Shown here: positions 35,420-43,855 of the stretch, in pieces | How positions within the stretch are numbered: position 1 is the first letter of the stretch | Layout: each line of letters opens with the position of its first letter | Source of the DNA: a candidate division TA06 bacterium | GTDB taxonomy: Bacteria; Edwardsbacteria; AC1; EtOH8 | Direction: 5' to 3' | Length of the DNA stretch: 50,984 nt | Assembly (NCBI GenBank): GCA_016208585.1 | Contig: JACQXR010000043.1 | Span: 1-50,984, forward strand | Translations under genes and position numbers: made by a program | Notes under the pieces: model-generated | Databases searched by the model: none | Seen by the model: only the letters and a program-made list of their open reading frames with translations | Told to the model about the DNA's origin: nothing

Positions 35420-36082
35420 ATGTTGATGGAAAATAAAGAACAACGGCTGAAAGCCTTTAATCAAATAGACCTCTATCCGGTGACCGACCAGGGGCTGTCT
35501 CGGGGCCGATCCAATCTCGAAATTTTGGAGGGCCTGATCGCCGGGGGCGCAAAGATCGTGCAACTTAGGGAAAAGCGCCTTTCCCCAAAAGACTTTTACC
35601 AAATGGCTGTTGCCTTCCGAGAAAAGACCGCCCAAGCCGGTATGCTGCTGATCATCAACGATCACTTAGACATCGCCCTGGCCTGCGGGGCCGACGGGGT
35701 GCACCTGGGACAGGACGACCTGCCGCTGACTGTTGCAAAAAAGCTTGCTCCCAATCTATTAATCGGAGTCTCCACCCACAATCTCGACGAAGTTTTAAAG
35801 GCCCAGGAGCAGGACGCTGACTACGTCAACATCGGGCCGATATTTGCCACCAAGACCAAGGAGTTGGCTATGGCTCCGCTGAATCCCCGGGCCATAGGCG
35901 ATATTGCTCCGCATCTAAAGATACCATTCACTGTGATGGGTGGGATCAACCGGTCCAACATCGAACAGGTTTTGCAGGCCGGGGCCAGGAAGATAGCCGT
36001 GGTCACTGCAATCACTGAGGCGGATAATATTGGACAGGCCGTCCAAGTCCTGTGTAAGACCATTAATGCGTATGAATCCTAA
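35420..36082 (+). CDS. thiE: Thiamine-phosphate synthase ThiE
   Basis: The 220-residue TIM-barrel enzyme couples the thiazole and pyrimidine phosphates to thiamine phosphate. Motifs: LYPVTDQGLS, KIVQLREK, LLIINDHLDIALACGADGVHLGQDDLP, YVNIGPIFATKTK and VMGGINRSNI. The start is ATG 35420, or ATG 35426, two codons further. It is 36 bases after thiH on the same strand. thiC and thiD are not in the window. Confidence 0.96.
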   Translation: MLMENKEQRLKAFNQIDLYPVTDQGLSRGRSNLEILEGLIAGGAKIVQLREKRLSPKDFYQMAVAFREKTAQAGMLLIINDHLDIALACGADGVHLGQDDLPLTVAKKLAPNLLIGVSTHNLDEVLKAQEQDADYVNIGPIFATKTKELAMAPLNPRAIGDIAPHLKIPFTVMGGINRSNIEQVLQAGARKIAVVTAITEADNIGQAVQVLCKTINAYES

Positions 36083-36144
36083 AGTTGCCTTTTGGCATCA
36101 AATGTTATAATGGAAGATATTTCAAAAAGGAGCAAACAACTCAG

Positions 36145-36579
36145 ATGTACAGCGAAAAAGTGATGGATCATTTCATGAATCCCCGGAACATGGGGGAGAT
36201 AGAGAATCCCGACGGCGTGGGCATGGTGGGGAATCCCGTATGCGGAGACATGATGAAGATCATGCTGAAGATAGATGAAGACGTGGTGACGGACATAAAA
36301 TTCAAAACCTTTGGCTGCGGCGCGGCCATAGCCACTTCCAGCATGGCCACCGAACTGGTAAAGGGAAAGACCATCGAAGAGGCCCTGCAGGTAACCAACA
36401 AGGCGGTGGCGGAGGCCCTGGACGGACTGCCCCCGGTCAAGACCCATTGTTCGGTGCTGGCCGAGGACGGCATCCGGGCGGCCATCAACGATTATCTGGT
36501 CAAGCAGGGAAGGCCGGGGCTTAAACTTTCCGAGGCCGGCCATGCCCACGGAGACGAGCATCAGAAAAAAAACAGTTAG
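36145..36579 (+). CDS. iscU: IscU/NifU-like Fe-S cluster scaffold
   Basis: ATG 36145 follows AAAAAGGAGC. The 144-residue protein carries the three cluster-binding Cys of the IscU fold: Cys33 (NPVCGDMM), Cys58 (TFGCGAAIA) and Cys102 (KTHCSVLAEDG). Asp35 of CGD is also present. It has no second NifU domain. It would assemble Fe-S clusters, which ThiH needs, but the usual cysteine desulfurase neighbour (IscS/NifS) is missing here. It sits 62 bases after thiE and is probably in the same operon. An in-frame codon upstream at 36085 lies within the thiE end and has no ribosome-binding site. Confidence 0.9.
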   Translation: MYSEKVMDHFMNPRNMGEIENPDGVGMVGNPVCGDMMKIMLKIDEDVVTDIKFKTFGCGAAIATSSMATELVKGKTIEEALQVTNKAVAEALDGLPPVKTHCSVLAEDGIRAAINDYLVKQGRPGLKLSEAGHAHGDEHQKKNS

Positions 36580-36589
36580 ATCCCCGATC

Positions 36590-36624
36590 GTAGAGTGCCA
36601 CGGGCAGAGCCCGTGGCACTCTAC
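36590..36624. repeat. 16-bp perfect palindrome, CCACGGG-AGA-CCCGTGG family, copy 1
   Basis: GTAGAGTGCCACGGGC, loop AGA, then its exact complement. A second, shorter hairpin with the same loop lies at 36705-36723. Confidence 0.7.
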
Positions 36625-36704
36625 CCGGGTTACCCGCCTACGGCGGGATTACACGACCTCTGTAATCAACAATTTCTTACTGATAATACAAGACACGAAT
36701 TCAT

Positions 36705-36723
36705 CCACGGGTAGAACCCGTGG
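36705..36723. repeat. 8-bp palindrome of the same family, copy 2
   Basis: CCACGGGT-AGA-ACCCGTGG. Compared with copy 1 the loop-closing pair changes from C-G to T-A on both arms, a compensatory substitution. Confidence 0.65.
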
Positions 36724-36753
36724 TCTTCTGCGTCTTTGATTAAACTGATATAA

Positions 36754-36779
36754 AAAAACCCCCGCTGGCGGGGGTTTTT
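36754..36779. terminator. Bidirectional intrinsic terminator
   Basis: AAAAACCCCCG (36754-36764) pairs with CGGGGGTTTTT (36769-36779), loop CTGG; it lies between iscU (+) and the protease gene (-). Confidence 0.9.
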
Positions 36780-36799
36780 GTTTTACCGGAACGCTCAGG

Positions 36800-39700
36800 T
36801 TACTTTATCAGCACCAGTTTTTTGGTAAATTTTGATTCTCCGGCTTCTCCGCCCAAGGATCCGCCCTTATTATTATTTATAGGTGTGGCGGACAACCGGT
36901 AAAGATAAACCCCGGCCGCCAATCTGCGGCTGCCGCCGTCCCGGCCGTCCCATTTGACGGCATAGCTTCCGGCCTGCTGTTTGGCATTGACCAGGGTCCG
37001 CACCAATTGCCCGGCCACATTGTAAACCTTCAGCGATACTTTGGTTTCTGCCGGCAGTTGATAGAAAATGGAAGTTGTGTGCTTGAAGGGGTTGGGGTTG
37101 TTCTGCAAAAGGGCCAAGACCTTTGGCTCCAAAGCTTCTGGCCGGCCGCCGGCTATTCCCAGTATGGGCTGGACTTTGATATGGATATCATCCAGTACCC
37201 AGCCGTAAGCGTTGGTGGCAGTAGAATCAGACTTGAGGCGGAACCTGAAGTTCACGGTGTCGTTGGCTCCCTTACTGCTGAACACAGGATTGACCTCGGC
37301 GCTGTCCAAAGCCCAGGCGGTGGTAAGACTGGTGCGGGCTTTAAGGTTTGTCCAGGCGGAGTTGTCCGGGCTGCCTTCTATGAAAAGGGTATCGCTGGCC
37401 CCCAGTATTCCTTTCTGCCACCAGAACAGCTTGACGGTTTTGCCGTTGTCGGCATAGGGATCAAGATTGTAGGCGCTGTTCTGTCTCAAGGTCAGCAGAA
37501 TGTTTGAATTACTGGCATAGTTGGCTGTCCCGGTGCGCATGCCGTAAGGAGCAGTATGGGGTGTGGACGTAAACAACCGCCAGGGGGCGGTACCGCCGGT
37601 GGTATCCCATTTGGCGATCTCGGTGGAGTTGTCAAAGTTGGAGACCAGTTCGGAGTCGGCCATCACGAAATAATAATAACCTGAAACCGGGCCCCGCCCC
37701 AAATTCTGCTGGCTGGAATTATCCACCGCAGTGACATAGTAATTAACGGTATCCCAGGTGTTGATGCGGACCGGCAGGGTTATCAGTCCGTTGTATGTTC
37801 CGCTGCCCGTCATTTTTACCGGCGGGTACTCCGAACCGGAGTTGATTCTGTAATGAAGATAAGTGGAATCCTGAAGCCCGATGTTGTCGGTAACCGTGGC
37901 GGTAACGGCATAGGGCCCGTTGAGGTTGATGGTGTTTTTAAGCGCAGTGCTGGAAATGACCGGGTCAACGGTGTCCGCTCCGGCGTAAAATCCGTAACTG
38001 GTAAAGGGGGCTTCTATGGGCTTGGCGGTTTTCAGGTCCTTGCTGTTTTGGGCCACGATGTAATACTGGACGGCCTGATTGGTTTGGGCCGGTATGAAGC
38101 ACTCAAAGGTGTCGGTGGCACCCACCCAGGACATGGCCAGCTTCTGCTCAAAAGGGGCCGAGCCGTCCAAATTGTAATAAAGAAAGGCTTCCTTAACTCC
38201 GACGCTGGAACTGATCACGGCCGCCACCCGGTAAGGGGTGGAGGTGTTCTCGGTGTCGGTCAGAGGCGTATGGGCAATGCTGATGTCCCCCAAAAACCAG
38301 CGGATGATGCGGTCCATGAAAATCTGCCTCACCGATGATGTGGTGATGGCCTCGTAACCGAAGCCGGTGTAAACTAATTTGGCGCCGGTTACCCCGTTTT
38401 CCCAATGCAATCCGGCCCGGCTGGTGGTGGCTCCATAGTTGAAGCAGTATATCGCAGCGCCGTTGGGGGTGAAATAATCGGGAAACTGTTCGATTGACGC
38501 CCGCCCCGGCTGGTAGATGGCGGAGGTCAGCCCGTCGGTCAGAGTGTCTCCGGCTATCCCGGTAGCCGAGCTGCCGCCGTCATCGCCCAAGTAGGTGGCT
38601 TTTAGATAGTTTTGATAAAAATCGGTGCAGCCGGCGGAATCCAGCAGATATTCGTGGGAGTATATAGTTGTGGTATCCTGCAGGTCCCAGCCGATATCCT
38701 GTCCCGAAAGATAAAGCTTGCCGCCCTGAGTAATGTAATGTTTCAGAGCCTTGCGATCCATGGAATCAAGCGAGGGGAAAGCCCATTCGCAGGACCAGAT
38801 CACCGCCGGGAACATATCCAACATCAAGGAGTCGGGAGTCCCCTGGGTAAGATGTTCGTAATAGTTGTAAAACACGCCTCCGGCGGCCAGGGCATCTTTA
38901 TAGTAGCTTTCCACCGAGGCCCCGCCATCGTCGTCCACCAGCAACACCGGGGCCTGTTCGATCTGGACATAAAAGGTGTCGGTGTGCAGGTCTCCGTTGG
39001 TGTTGATATGTACAGTGAACAAGGCCTGATGAGGCAGGGCGGTGCTGTCCACGGTAAAGCTGTAGGTGGCAACGCTGGCGGTATCGCCGGAGTTTATGGA
39101 GCCGAAGTTGCCCGAGGTAGATATTAAATTTACCGCATAGTCCGAGGTGGATATTTCACCGGTAATGGAAGGGGCATCATCCCATCCGTTACGCAAGGTA
39201 ACTGTCAAGTTCACGGTTTCTCCGGCCCGGGGAATATTGTCGTTGCCGTCAATGGTTTTATGACTGTAATAGCGCGTCCAGGAATTTACCGTAGTAGTGA
39301 GGGCTTTATAGGCGTTGACCCTTCCCGCCCCCAGCAGTCCGATATAGGCCGGGTTCTGGGCGTCAATGTTGTCGGCGGAGTGCATCAGCAGGGTGGCTAT
39401 CATGGCGTTGGTATAGGACGGATAATAGGACTTTACCAGGGCCGCCACTCCGGCCGCCACCGGGCTGGCCATGGAGGTGCCGCTCCAAGAGACGTAAGTG
39501 TTGGGATAACCGGTGCTGTATATGGTGGAGCCGGGCGCGGAAATGTCAATAGTGGCGCCGTAATTGGAGAAAGACGATTTGGCGTCCCCGTTTTCGGTGG
39601 CGGCCACTGAGAAGGCATTCTCGCAGGCCGAGGGATAATGAGGGGCGGGAGAATCGTCGTTGCCGGCGGCGCAGACCACCAGCGATCCCAGGCCGTTGGC

Positions 39701-40657
39701 GTAATTAATGATATCCTGTTCGTACTGGCTGAAGCCGCCGCCGCCCCAGGAACAGTTTATTATCTGGGCCCCGTTGTCGGCAGCATACACAATTCCCTCG
39801 TAACCGAAATAAATAAGCGATTGGCCATAGTACTGGGTATCATTATCATAGCTGCATTTGATGGCCATCACCTTGCAGTTGAAGCCGATGCCGGCCACGC
39901 CCACGCCGTTGTTGGTGACGGCCGAAGCGTCTCCGGCCACATGGGTGCCGTGGTCATTGTTGGAGGCGGTGGGATTGGGATTGTTATCCCCGGCCGGAGA
40001 TGGGTCAGCCAAATCGGGACCGGCAAAATCCCAGCCCCGGTAGTCGTCCACGAAACCGTTGCCGTCATCGTCAATTCCGTTGTTGCTGTCGGCCCCGGCC
40101 TCGCCGGGGTTAAGCCAGATATTGGCGGCCAGGTCGGGGTGGGTGGTCTGCACCCCGCAGTCCACGATGCCCACCGTTACCAGGGTGTCGCCGGTGGAAA
40201 TGTCCCAGGCCGAAGTGGCCTGAATGGCGGTCAGGAACCACTGGTTTCCGATACCGGGATCGTTGGGGGTAAACTCGGCCTGCCTTAAGTATCGGGGTTC
40301 GGCATACTCCACCTGCCCGGTGTTTTTCAATTGCGCGCAAAGAGCCTTGATGTCCGCAGTCTCCGAAACCTTCGCCTGGCAGATCTTGGAAAGCTCCTGT
40401 TCCGCTTTGCTCTTGGCCAGGCGCTTATGGGGGTAGATCATTTTTATTTTATCAAGGCCGTGCTGCTGTAATACGACGTCCACCAGAGGCGCCCCGCAGG
40501 AAAAGCCCTTGGCGTCCATAACCGGAAAGGTTTTGAGTTTGAAGATCACCACGCCCTTCATGTGGGGTGATATGGCGATCCGGCCGTTGTCGGCCAGGGC
40601 GGCCCCGGCCAGGCCCAAAAGAGCCAAGACCAGAAAACCAACCAATGTTTTTTTCAT
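36800..40657 (-). CDS. Large secreted subtilisin-like (S8) protease with C-terminal sorting module
   Basis: The 1285-residue protein has a signal peptide (MKKTLVGFLVLALLGLAGAALA), an inhibitor-type prodomain (~30-125), and a fervidolysin-like S8 catalytic domain (~135-455) with Asp166 (VGIVDCGVQTTHPDL), His236 (NNDHGTHVAG) and Ser395 (WSGTSMASPVAAG). An insert holds a Ca-binding-like GIDDDGNGFVDD. Downstream are beta-sandwich regions, a segment with Q-D-I-G-W type glutamine-amidotransferase-like features (~580-800), and the C-terminal FlgD/T9SS-like module NPNPFKHTTSI, LKVYNVAGQLVRTL, LAAGVYLYRLS, ending KKLVLIK. The usual D[ST]G is DCG here. It is exported and probably displayed at the surface; a promoter lies at 40715-40743. 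Confidence 0.92.
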   Translation of the reverse strand: MKKTLVGFLVLALLGLAGAALADNGRIAISPHMKGVVIFKLKTFPVMDAKGFSCGAPLVDVVLQQHGLDKIKMIYPHKRLAKSKAEQELSKICQAKVSETADIKALCAQLKNTGQVEYAEPRYLRQAEFTPNDPGIGNQWFLTAIQATSAWDISTGDTLVTVGIVDCGVQTTHPDLAANIWLNPGEAGADSNNGIDDDGNGFVDDYRGWDFAGPDLADPSPAGDNNPNPTASNNDHGTHVAGDASAVTNNGVGVAGIGFNCKVMAIKCSYDNDTQYYGQSLIYFGYEGIVYAADNGAQIINCSWGGGGFSQYEQDIINYANGLGSLVVCAAGNDDSPAPHYPSACENAFSVAATENGDAKSSFSNYGATIDISAPGSTIYSTGYPNTYVSWSGTSMASPVAAGVAALVKSYYPSYTNAMIATLLMHSADNIDAQNPAYIGLLGAGRVNAYKALTTTVNSWTRYYSHKTIDGNDNIPRAGETVNLTVTLRNGWDDAPSITGEISTSDYAVNLISTSGNFGSINSGDTASVATYSFTVDSTALPHQALFTVHINTNGDLHTDTFYVQIEQAPVLLVDDDGGASVESYYKDALAAGGVFYNYYEHLTQGTPDSLMLDMFPAVIWSCEWAFPSLDSMDRKALKHYITQGGKLYLSGQDIGWDLQDTTTIYSHEYLLDSAGCTDFYQNYLKATYLGDDGGSSATGIAGDTLTDGLTSAIYQPGRASIEQFPDYFTPNGAAIYCFNYGATTSRAGLHWENGVTGAKLVYTGFGYEAITTSSVRQIFMDRIIRWFLGDISIAHTPLTDTENTSTPYRVAAVISSSVGVKEAFLYYNLDGSAPFEQKLAMSWVGATDTFECFIPAQTNQAVQYYIVAQNSKDLKTAKPIEAPFTSYGFYAGADTVDPVISSTALKNTINLNGPYAVTATVTDNIGLQDSTYLHYRINSGSEYPPVKMTGSGTYNGLITLPVRINTWDTVNYYVTAVDNSSQQNLGRGPVSGYYYFVMADSELVSNFDNSTEIAKWDTTGGTAPWRLFTSTPHTAPYGMRTGTANYASNSNILLTLRQNSAYNLDPYADNGKTVKLFWWQKGILGASDTLFIEGSPDNSAWTNLKARTSLTTAWALDSAEVNPVFSSKGANDTVNFRFRLKSDSTATNAYGWVLDDIHIKVQPILGIAGGRPEALEPKVLALLQNNPNPFKHTTSIFYQLPAETKVSLKVYNVAGQLVRTLVNAKQQAGSYAVKWDGRDGGSRRLAAGVYLYRLSATPINNNKGGSLGGEAGESKFTKKLVLIK

Positions 40658-40714
40658 GGGAAATTCCTTATTAAATTGTTAAAAATTTCAATCGGCTGAA
40701 ATTCATAATTGTTT

Positions 40715-40743
40715 ATGATACTACTTGACCCAGCGATTGTCAA
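40715..40743 (-). promoter_or_regulatory. Promoter of the large S8 protease
   Basis: On the minus strand TTGACA (40738-40743), 17-base spacer, TATCAT (40715-40720), about 57 bases before the start codon. Confidence 0.6.
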
Positions 40744-40860
40744 GATATAATTGGGCAAAAAATTGGGCAAAAAACCAACCCCCGATATAAAAGCCTTGAA
40801 ATAAAACGGAAACAGTGGTATATTAACGCATTAAATATCTGCCAAAAATTCCAAATTATA

Positions 40861-40889
40861 TTGACACAAGGCCTTGTTAATAGTATACT
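40861..40889 (+). promoter_or_regulatory. Promoter of the FmdB-like gene pair
   Basis: TTGACA (40861-40866), 17-base spacer, TATACT (40884-40889), 22 bases before the ATG at 40912. Confidence 0.7.
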
Positions 40890-40911
40890 TACTATTTTAG
40901 GATGAAACGGA

Positions 40912-41193
40912 ATGCCCACCTACGAATACCAATGCGCAAAATGTGGACACCGGTTTGATAAACTGCAATCCATCAAAGACCAGCCCCTCAATTCCTGCCC
41001 GGTCTGCAGCGGCCCGGTGGAGCGCCTTCTTGGAACAGGATCCGGGTTTATTTTCAAAGGGGCCGGGTTCTATGCCACGGAATACCGCAGTTCCGAATAT
41101 CAGAAAAGCGCCAAAGCCGATTCCGATAAAAGCGCTGTCATACCGACGCCTTCCCCCACCGTTAACAAAAGCTCTGAAGGAGATAAAAAATGA
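40912..41193 (+). CDS. FmdB-family zinc-ribbon protein
   Basis: The 93-residue protein begins MPTYEYQCAKCGHRFDKLQS and has a second Cys pair (SCPVCSGPVERL), giving the CxxC-x(n)-CxxC zinc ribbon of FmdB/YfgJ-like proteins, then GFIFKGAGFYATEY. The C-terminal ~35 residues are a disordered Ser/Lys tail. These small proteins are thought to be regulatory or RNA-binding, but their role is unclear. Its stop overlaps the next start by ATGA. Confidence 0.9.
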   Translation: MPTYEYQCAKCGHRFDKLQSIKDQPLNSCPVCSGPVERLLGTGSGFIFKGAGFYATEYRSSEYQKSAKADSDKSAVIPTPSPTVNKSSEGDKK

Positions 41194-41627
41194 AACAGGC
41201 CAACTTATTTCTTCTGGCTTCTTTGGCCCTGGCCTCTCTGGCCGCCGCCCAGCCCGGCCCTTTGGATTTCAGCGGGGCGAACAATTTGAACAACGGACGG
41301 GGAAAGCTATTTGACCCTTCCCGGTTCACCATGCAGCAAAGCTTTTCCATAGGCTATGCCGCCTGGGGGAAATCCAGCCTGCTGTCCAACGCCTATCGCA
41401 ATACCATGAATTACAGGCTTTCCCAGAAGCTGGAAATCAAACTGGACCTGGCCTACAGCTATTTGCCGGCGGCCTTCAATAAATCGGCTTACCGGCTCGA
41501 CAGCCGCAGCCAGGGATTGTTTCTGCCGTCGTTCGGTCTTAAATACCAGCCCTTCCAAAATATGATCATCCAGTTTGAATACAACAGCCCGGGAAGCTAC
41601 GGATCAAATTATCTGCTGGGGCGCTAA
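41190..41627 (+). CDS. Secreted, probably outer-membrane-associated protein of unknown function
   Basis: The 145-residue protein has a signal peptide (MKQANLFLLASLALASLAAAQ) and amphipathic strands (MNYRLSQKLEIKLDLAYSYLP, LKYQPFQNMIIQFEYNS) typical of a small or partial beta-barrel. Barrels usually end in an aromatic residue, whereas this ends YLLGR, so either it is not a barrel or its C-terminus is lost. It is coupled to the FmdB-like gene by a four-base overlap. The family is not recognised. Confidence 0.65.
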   Translation: MKQANLFLLASLALASLAAAQPGPLDFSGANNLNNGRGKLFDPSRFTMQQSFSIGYAAWGKSSLLSNAYRNTMNYRLSQKLEIKLDLAYSYLPAAFNKSAYRLDSRSQGLFLPSFGLKYQPFQNMIIQFEYNSPGSYGSNYLLGR

Positions 41628-41797
41628 TGCTTTTTACCGAAAAACCCCAGGTCTTCAGGTCTTCTAAAAAATAAAAACACCAAACCACTTAACCAATAGC
41701 ATTAAAGGAGCAGATATAGCATTTAAAAGTAGGCGCAATCATTTTTGAAGCACCTTAAGATAACCTATTAGCAATGCTATTGCCAAGGGGAAAAGTT

Positions 41798-42721
41798 ATG
41801 ATCAAACTGACCGCCATAATAACGATAATCGTTTCGCTGATGGCAGCGACTGCTCCGGCCGAGATAAACGGTAACGCAGGCTCCACCGCCCTGTCCTTCT
41901 TAAAGATCGGGGCCGGGGCCCGGGCGGCGGGTATGGCGGATGCCGGGATAGCAGCGATAGCCGACGCCTCGGCCTGCTATTGGAATCCCGCCCGGCTGAC
42001 GGCCATTCCAACCAAGCACAGCCTGCATTTTCAGCATAACCTCTGGATAGCCCAGACCTCGGTGGATGAGATTTATTACGCCTATAGTTCCGGCAGACAC
42101 CGGCTGGGGGCCGCGGCCCGGATGCTGGCCGCCGGGGATATCCCCTTACGGGAGGAACTTCCGGCCGAGGAACCCATAGCCTACTATCAGGCCTACGATC
42201 TTTTTGCCGGGATCTCCTATGCCTTTGCCCCCATTCCGGAACTGGCCATGGGAATCTCCTACCGCAGGTTGTACGAAAAAATTTATCTGGATACAGGATA
42301 CGGCTATAATCTGCAGGCCGGCCTCGACATCAGGATAAAAAAACTGGGGCTGAACCTGGCCGGCACCATAGACAATCTAGGGCCAAGGTTCCAACTTGAC
42401 AAAGCCCTTTATAAACAGCCCGCCACCTTCAAATTAGGGGCAGGCTTCAGCCCCGACCGCCTGTTTTTCAGCGGACAGGCCTTGCTGGCTCTGGATGCGG
42501 TCAAGGCCATAGACGCCGGCTGGCAGACCAGAACCGGACTGGAATATTTTTGGCGGGATCAGGCGGCCTTGAGGCTGGGCTATAAAACCGGCCACTCCAG
42601 TGAAAGTTTCAGCGCCGGTTTGGGCCTGAAATGGAGGGGCTATTCCTTCGATTACGCCTTCGTGCCCCACGAGTATGATTTGGGAACCAGCCACCGGTTC
42701 TCGCTGGGGCTGGGATTTTGA
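41798..42721 (+). CDS. PorV/PorQ-like outer-membrane protein
   Basis: ATG 41798 (AAGGGG upstream) gives a 307-residue product with a signal peptide (MIKLTAIITIIVSLMAATAPA) and the N-terminal pattern of PorV/PorQ barrels: GSTALSFLKIGAGARAAGMADAGIA, ADASACYWNPARLT. These are 14-strand FadL-like barrels that, in T9SS organisms, take cargo from the translocon after secretion. It ends in Phe (FSLGLGF) as outer-membrane barrels do. It is consistent with the T9SS-like tails on secreted proteins here, although in this clade such proteins occur also without a full T9SS. The stop overlaps the next start (TTGA). Confidence 0.8.
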   Translation: MIKLTAIITIIVSLMAATAPAEINGNAGSTALSFLKIGAGARAAGMADAGIAAIADASACYWNPARLTAIPTKHSLHFQHNLWIAQTSVDEIYYAYSSGRHRLGAAARMLAAGDIPLREELPAEEPIAYYQAYDLFAGISYAFAPIPELAMGISYRRLYEKIYLDTGYGYNLQAGLDIRIKKLGLNLAGTIDNLGPRFQLDKALYKQPATFKLGAGFSPDRLFFSGQALLALDAVKAIDAGWQTRTGLEYFWRDQAALRLGYKTGHSSESFSAGLGLKWRGYSFDYAFVPHEYDLGTSHRFSLGLGF

Positions 42722-43074
42722 AAGCTCCGGCATTCATTCTAACCCTGGCTCTGCTGATCCTAGCCGGGGTGGGAAGCCCCAAGGGGCAGGAAACGGAAAA
42801 TAAAGTTTACAATGACCGCTGGTTGGCCCAGGACAAGGTTTCGCATCTGGCTTTAAGCGCCGCCTTAGTCGGTTTTAGTTATCACCTGCTGCGCTACGAA
42901 CAACAGAAACAGAGGGCATTTTCCAGAAATCTGGCGGTGGGACTGAGCCTGGGATGGGGCCTGGCCAAGGAAACCAGGGACGCTTCCAGCCCCAATAATC
43001 ATTTCTGTTACAAAGATCTGACTGCCAATCTGCTGGGAGCGGGTCTGGGAATAATAATCTTCATCACTAATTAA
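42718..43074 (+). CDS. YfiM/DUF2279-like envelope protein
   Basis: The 118-residue product starts at TTG 42718, overlapping the stop of the PorV-like gene. It has a signal peptide or lipoprotein-like N-terminus without a clear lipobox Cys, then the YfiM/DUF2279 pattern DKVSHLALSAALVGFSY, GLSLGWGLAKETRD and KDLTANLLGAGLG with several short hydrophobic helices. The function of the family is unknown. It is translationally coupled to the barrel gene, suggesting a joint envelope role. Confidence 0.7.
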   Translation: MKAPAFILTLALLILAGVGSPKGQETENKVYNDRWLAQDKVSHLALSAALVGFSYHLLRYEQQKQRAFSRNLAVGLSLGWGLAKETRDASSPNNHFCYKDLTANLLGAGLGIIIFITN

Positions 43075-43090
43075 ACGTCATACGGCAGCA

Positions 43091-43771
43091 ATGGGACTAG
43101 AAGGCAATTTAAAAGATTTTGATCTGGCCGACATCCTGCAGCTCATAAGCCTGGGCAAGAAGACCGGGGCCCTGAACGTGGGCAGCGAAAGCGACAAAGG
43201 GGCCATATTTTTTGAGGGAGGCGCCGCGGTGTTTGCCTCCGCCGGGGATATTCACGGAGACGGCGCCATCACCAGGATCCTGCGCTGGCGCAAGGGTTCG
43301 TTCATTTTCAAGCCCGACGAGACAGCGGGCCGGCATAACGTGCAGTCTCCCATCATGCACCTGGTGCTGGAGGCGGCCCGGCAGATAGACGAATGGGAAG
43401 ACATCCAGAAGCTGATCCCCTCGCTGGACCTTGTTTTAGCCATCGAGGAAAAACCGCCGGCCGGGACCGAGGACATCCAGCTGCAGCCCTTGGAATGGAA
43501 GGTGCTGGCCACGGTGGACGGCTCGCGCCCCATTACCCAGATCATCAAAGATTCGCATCTGGGCGATTTTGAGACCTGCAAGGTGCTCTACGGGCTTTTA
43601 TCCTCGGGCCTGCTTAAGGTTCTGCCGGCCGCCAAGCCCGCTCAACCTGAGGAAAAGCCCCAACTCCCCCTCCTGCCCGCTCCTGCGTCCAAGCCCGCCG
43701 CGGTTCAAGCCCCCAAGCCCGGGCCCGAAAAAAGGGGGATTTTGGGAGGGCTGTTCGGCAAAAGGAAATGA
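43091..43771 (+). CDS. DUF4388 (PATAN-type) protein
   Basis: The 226-residue soluble protein begins MGLEGNLKDFDLADILQLIS followed by KKTGALNV and GAIFFEGGAAVFA, the hallmark of DUF4388/PATAN domains, which occur in regulators and gliding or surface-motility proteins. A winged-helix-like segment follows (~125-180, LQPLEWKVLATVDG), then a Pro/Ala-rich linker and a short basic tail (RGILGGLFGKRK). It is 16 bases after the YfiM-like gene. Interaction with a signalling partner is likely; nothing specific can be read. Confidence 0.8.
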   Translation: MGLEGNLKDFDLADILQLISLGKKTGALNVGSESDKGAIFFEGGAAVFASAGDIHGDGAITRILRWRKGSFIFKPDETAGRHNVQSPIMHLVLEAARQIDEWEDIQKLIPSLDLVLAIEEKPPAGTEDIQLQPLEWKVLATVDGSRPITQIIKDSHLGDFETCKVLYGLLSSGLLKVLPAAKPAQPEEKPQLPLLPAPASKPAAVQAPKPGPEKRGILGGLFGKRK

Positions 43772-43855
43772 CGCCGAAGATAAAATTGTTTTGTCGTTTA
43801 GCCCCGGGTAATTTCCCAGTAACAATAAGATCAACCGAATAAAGATCGGGATCGC

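Noticed and set aside
39638-40288. Open frames on the plus strand opposite the 1285-residue protease
   Set aside because: Gly/Val-rich shadows of the catalytic domain on the other strand.
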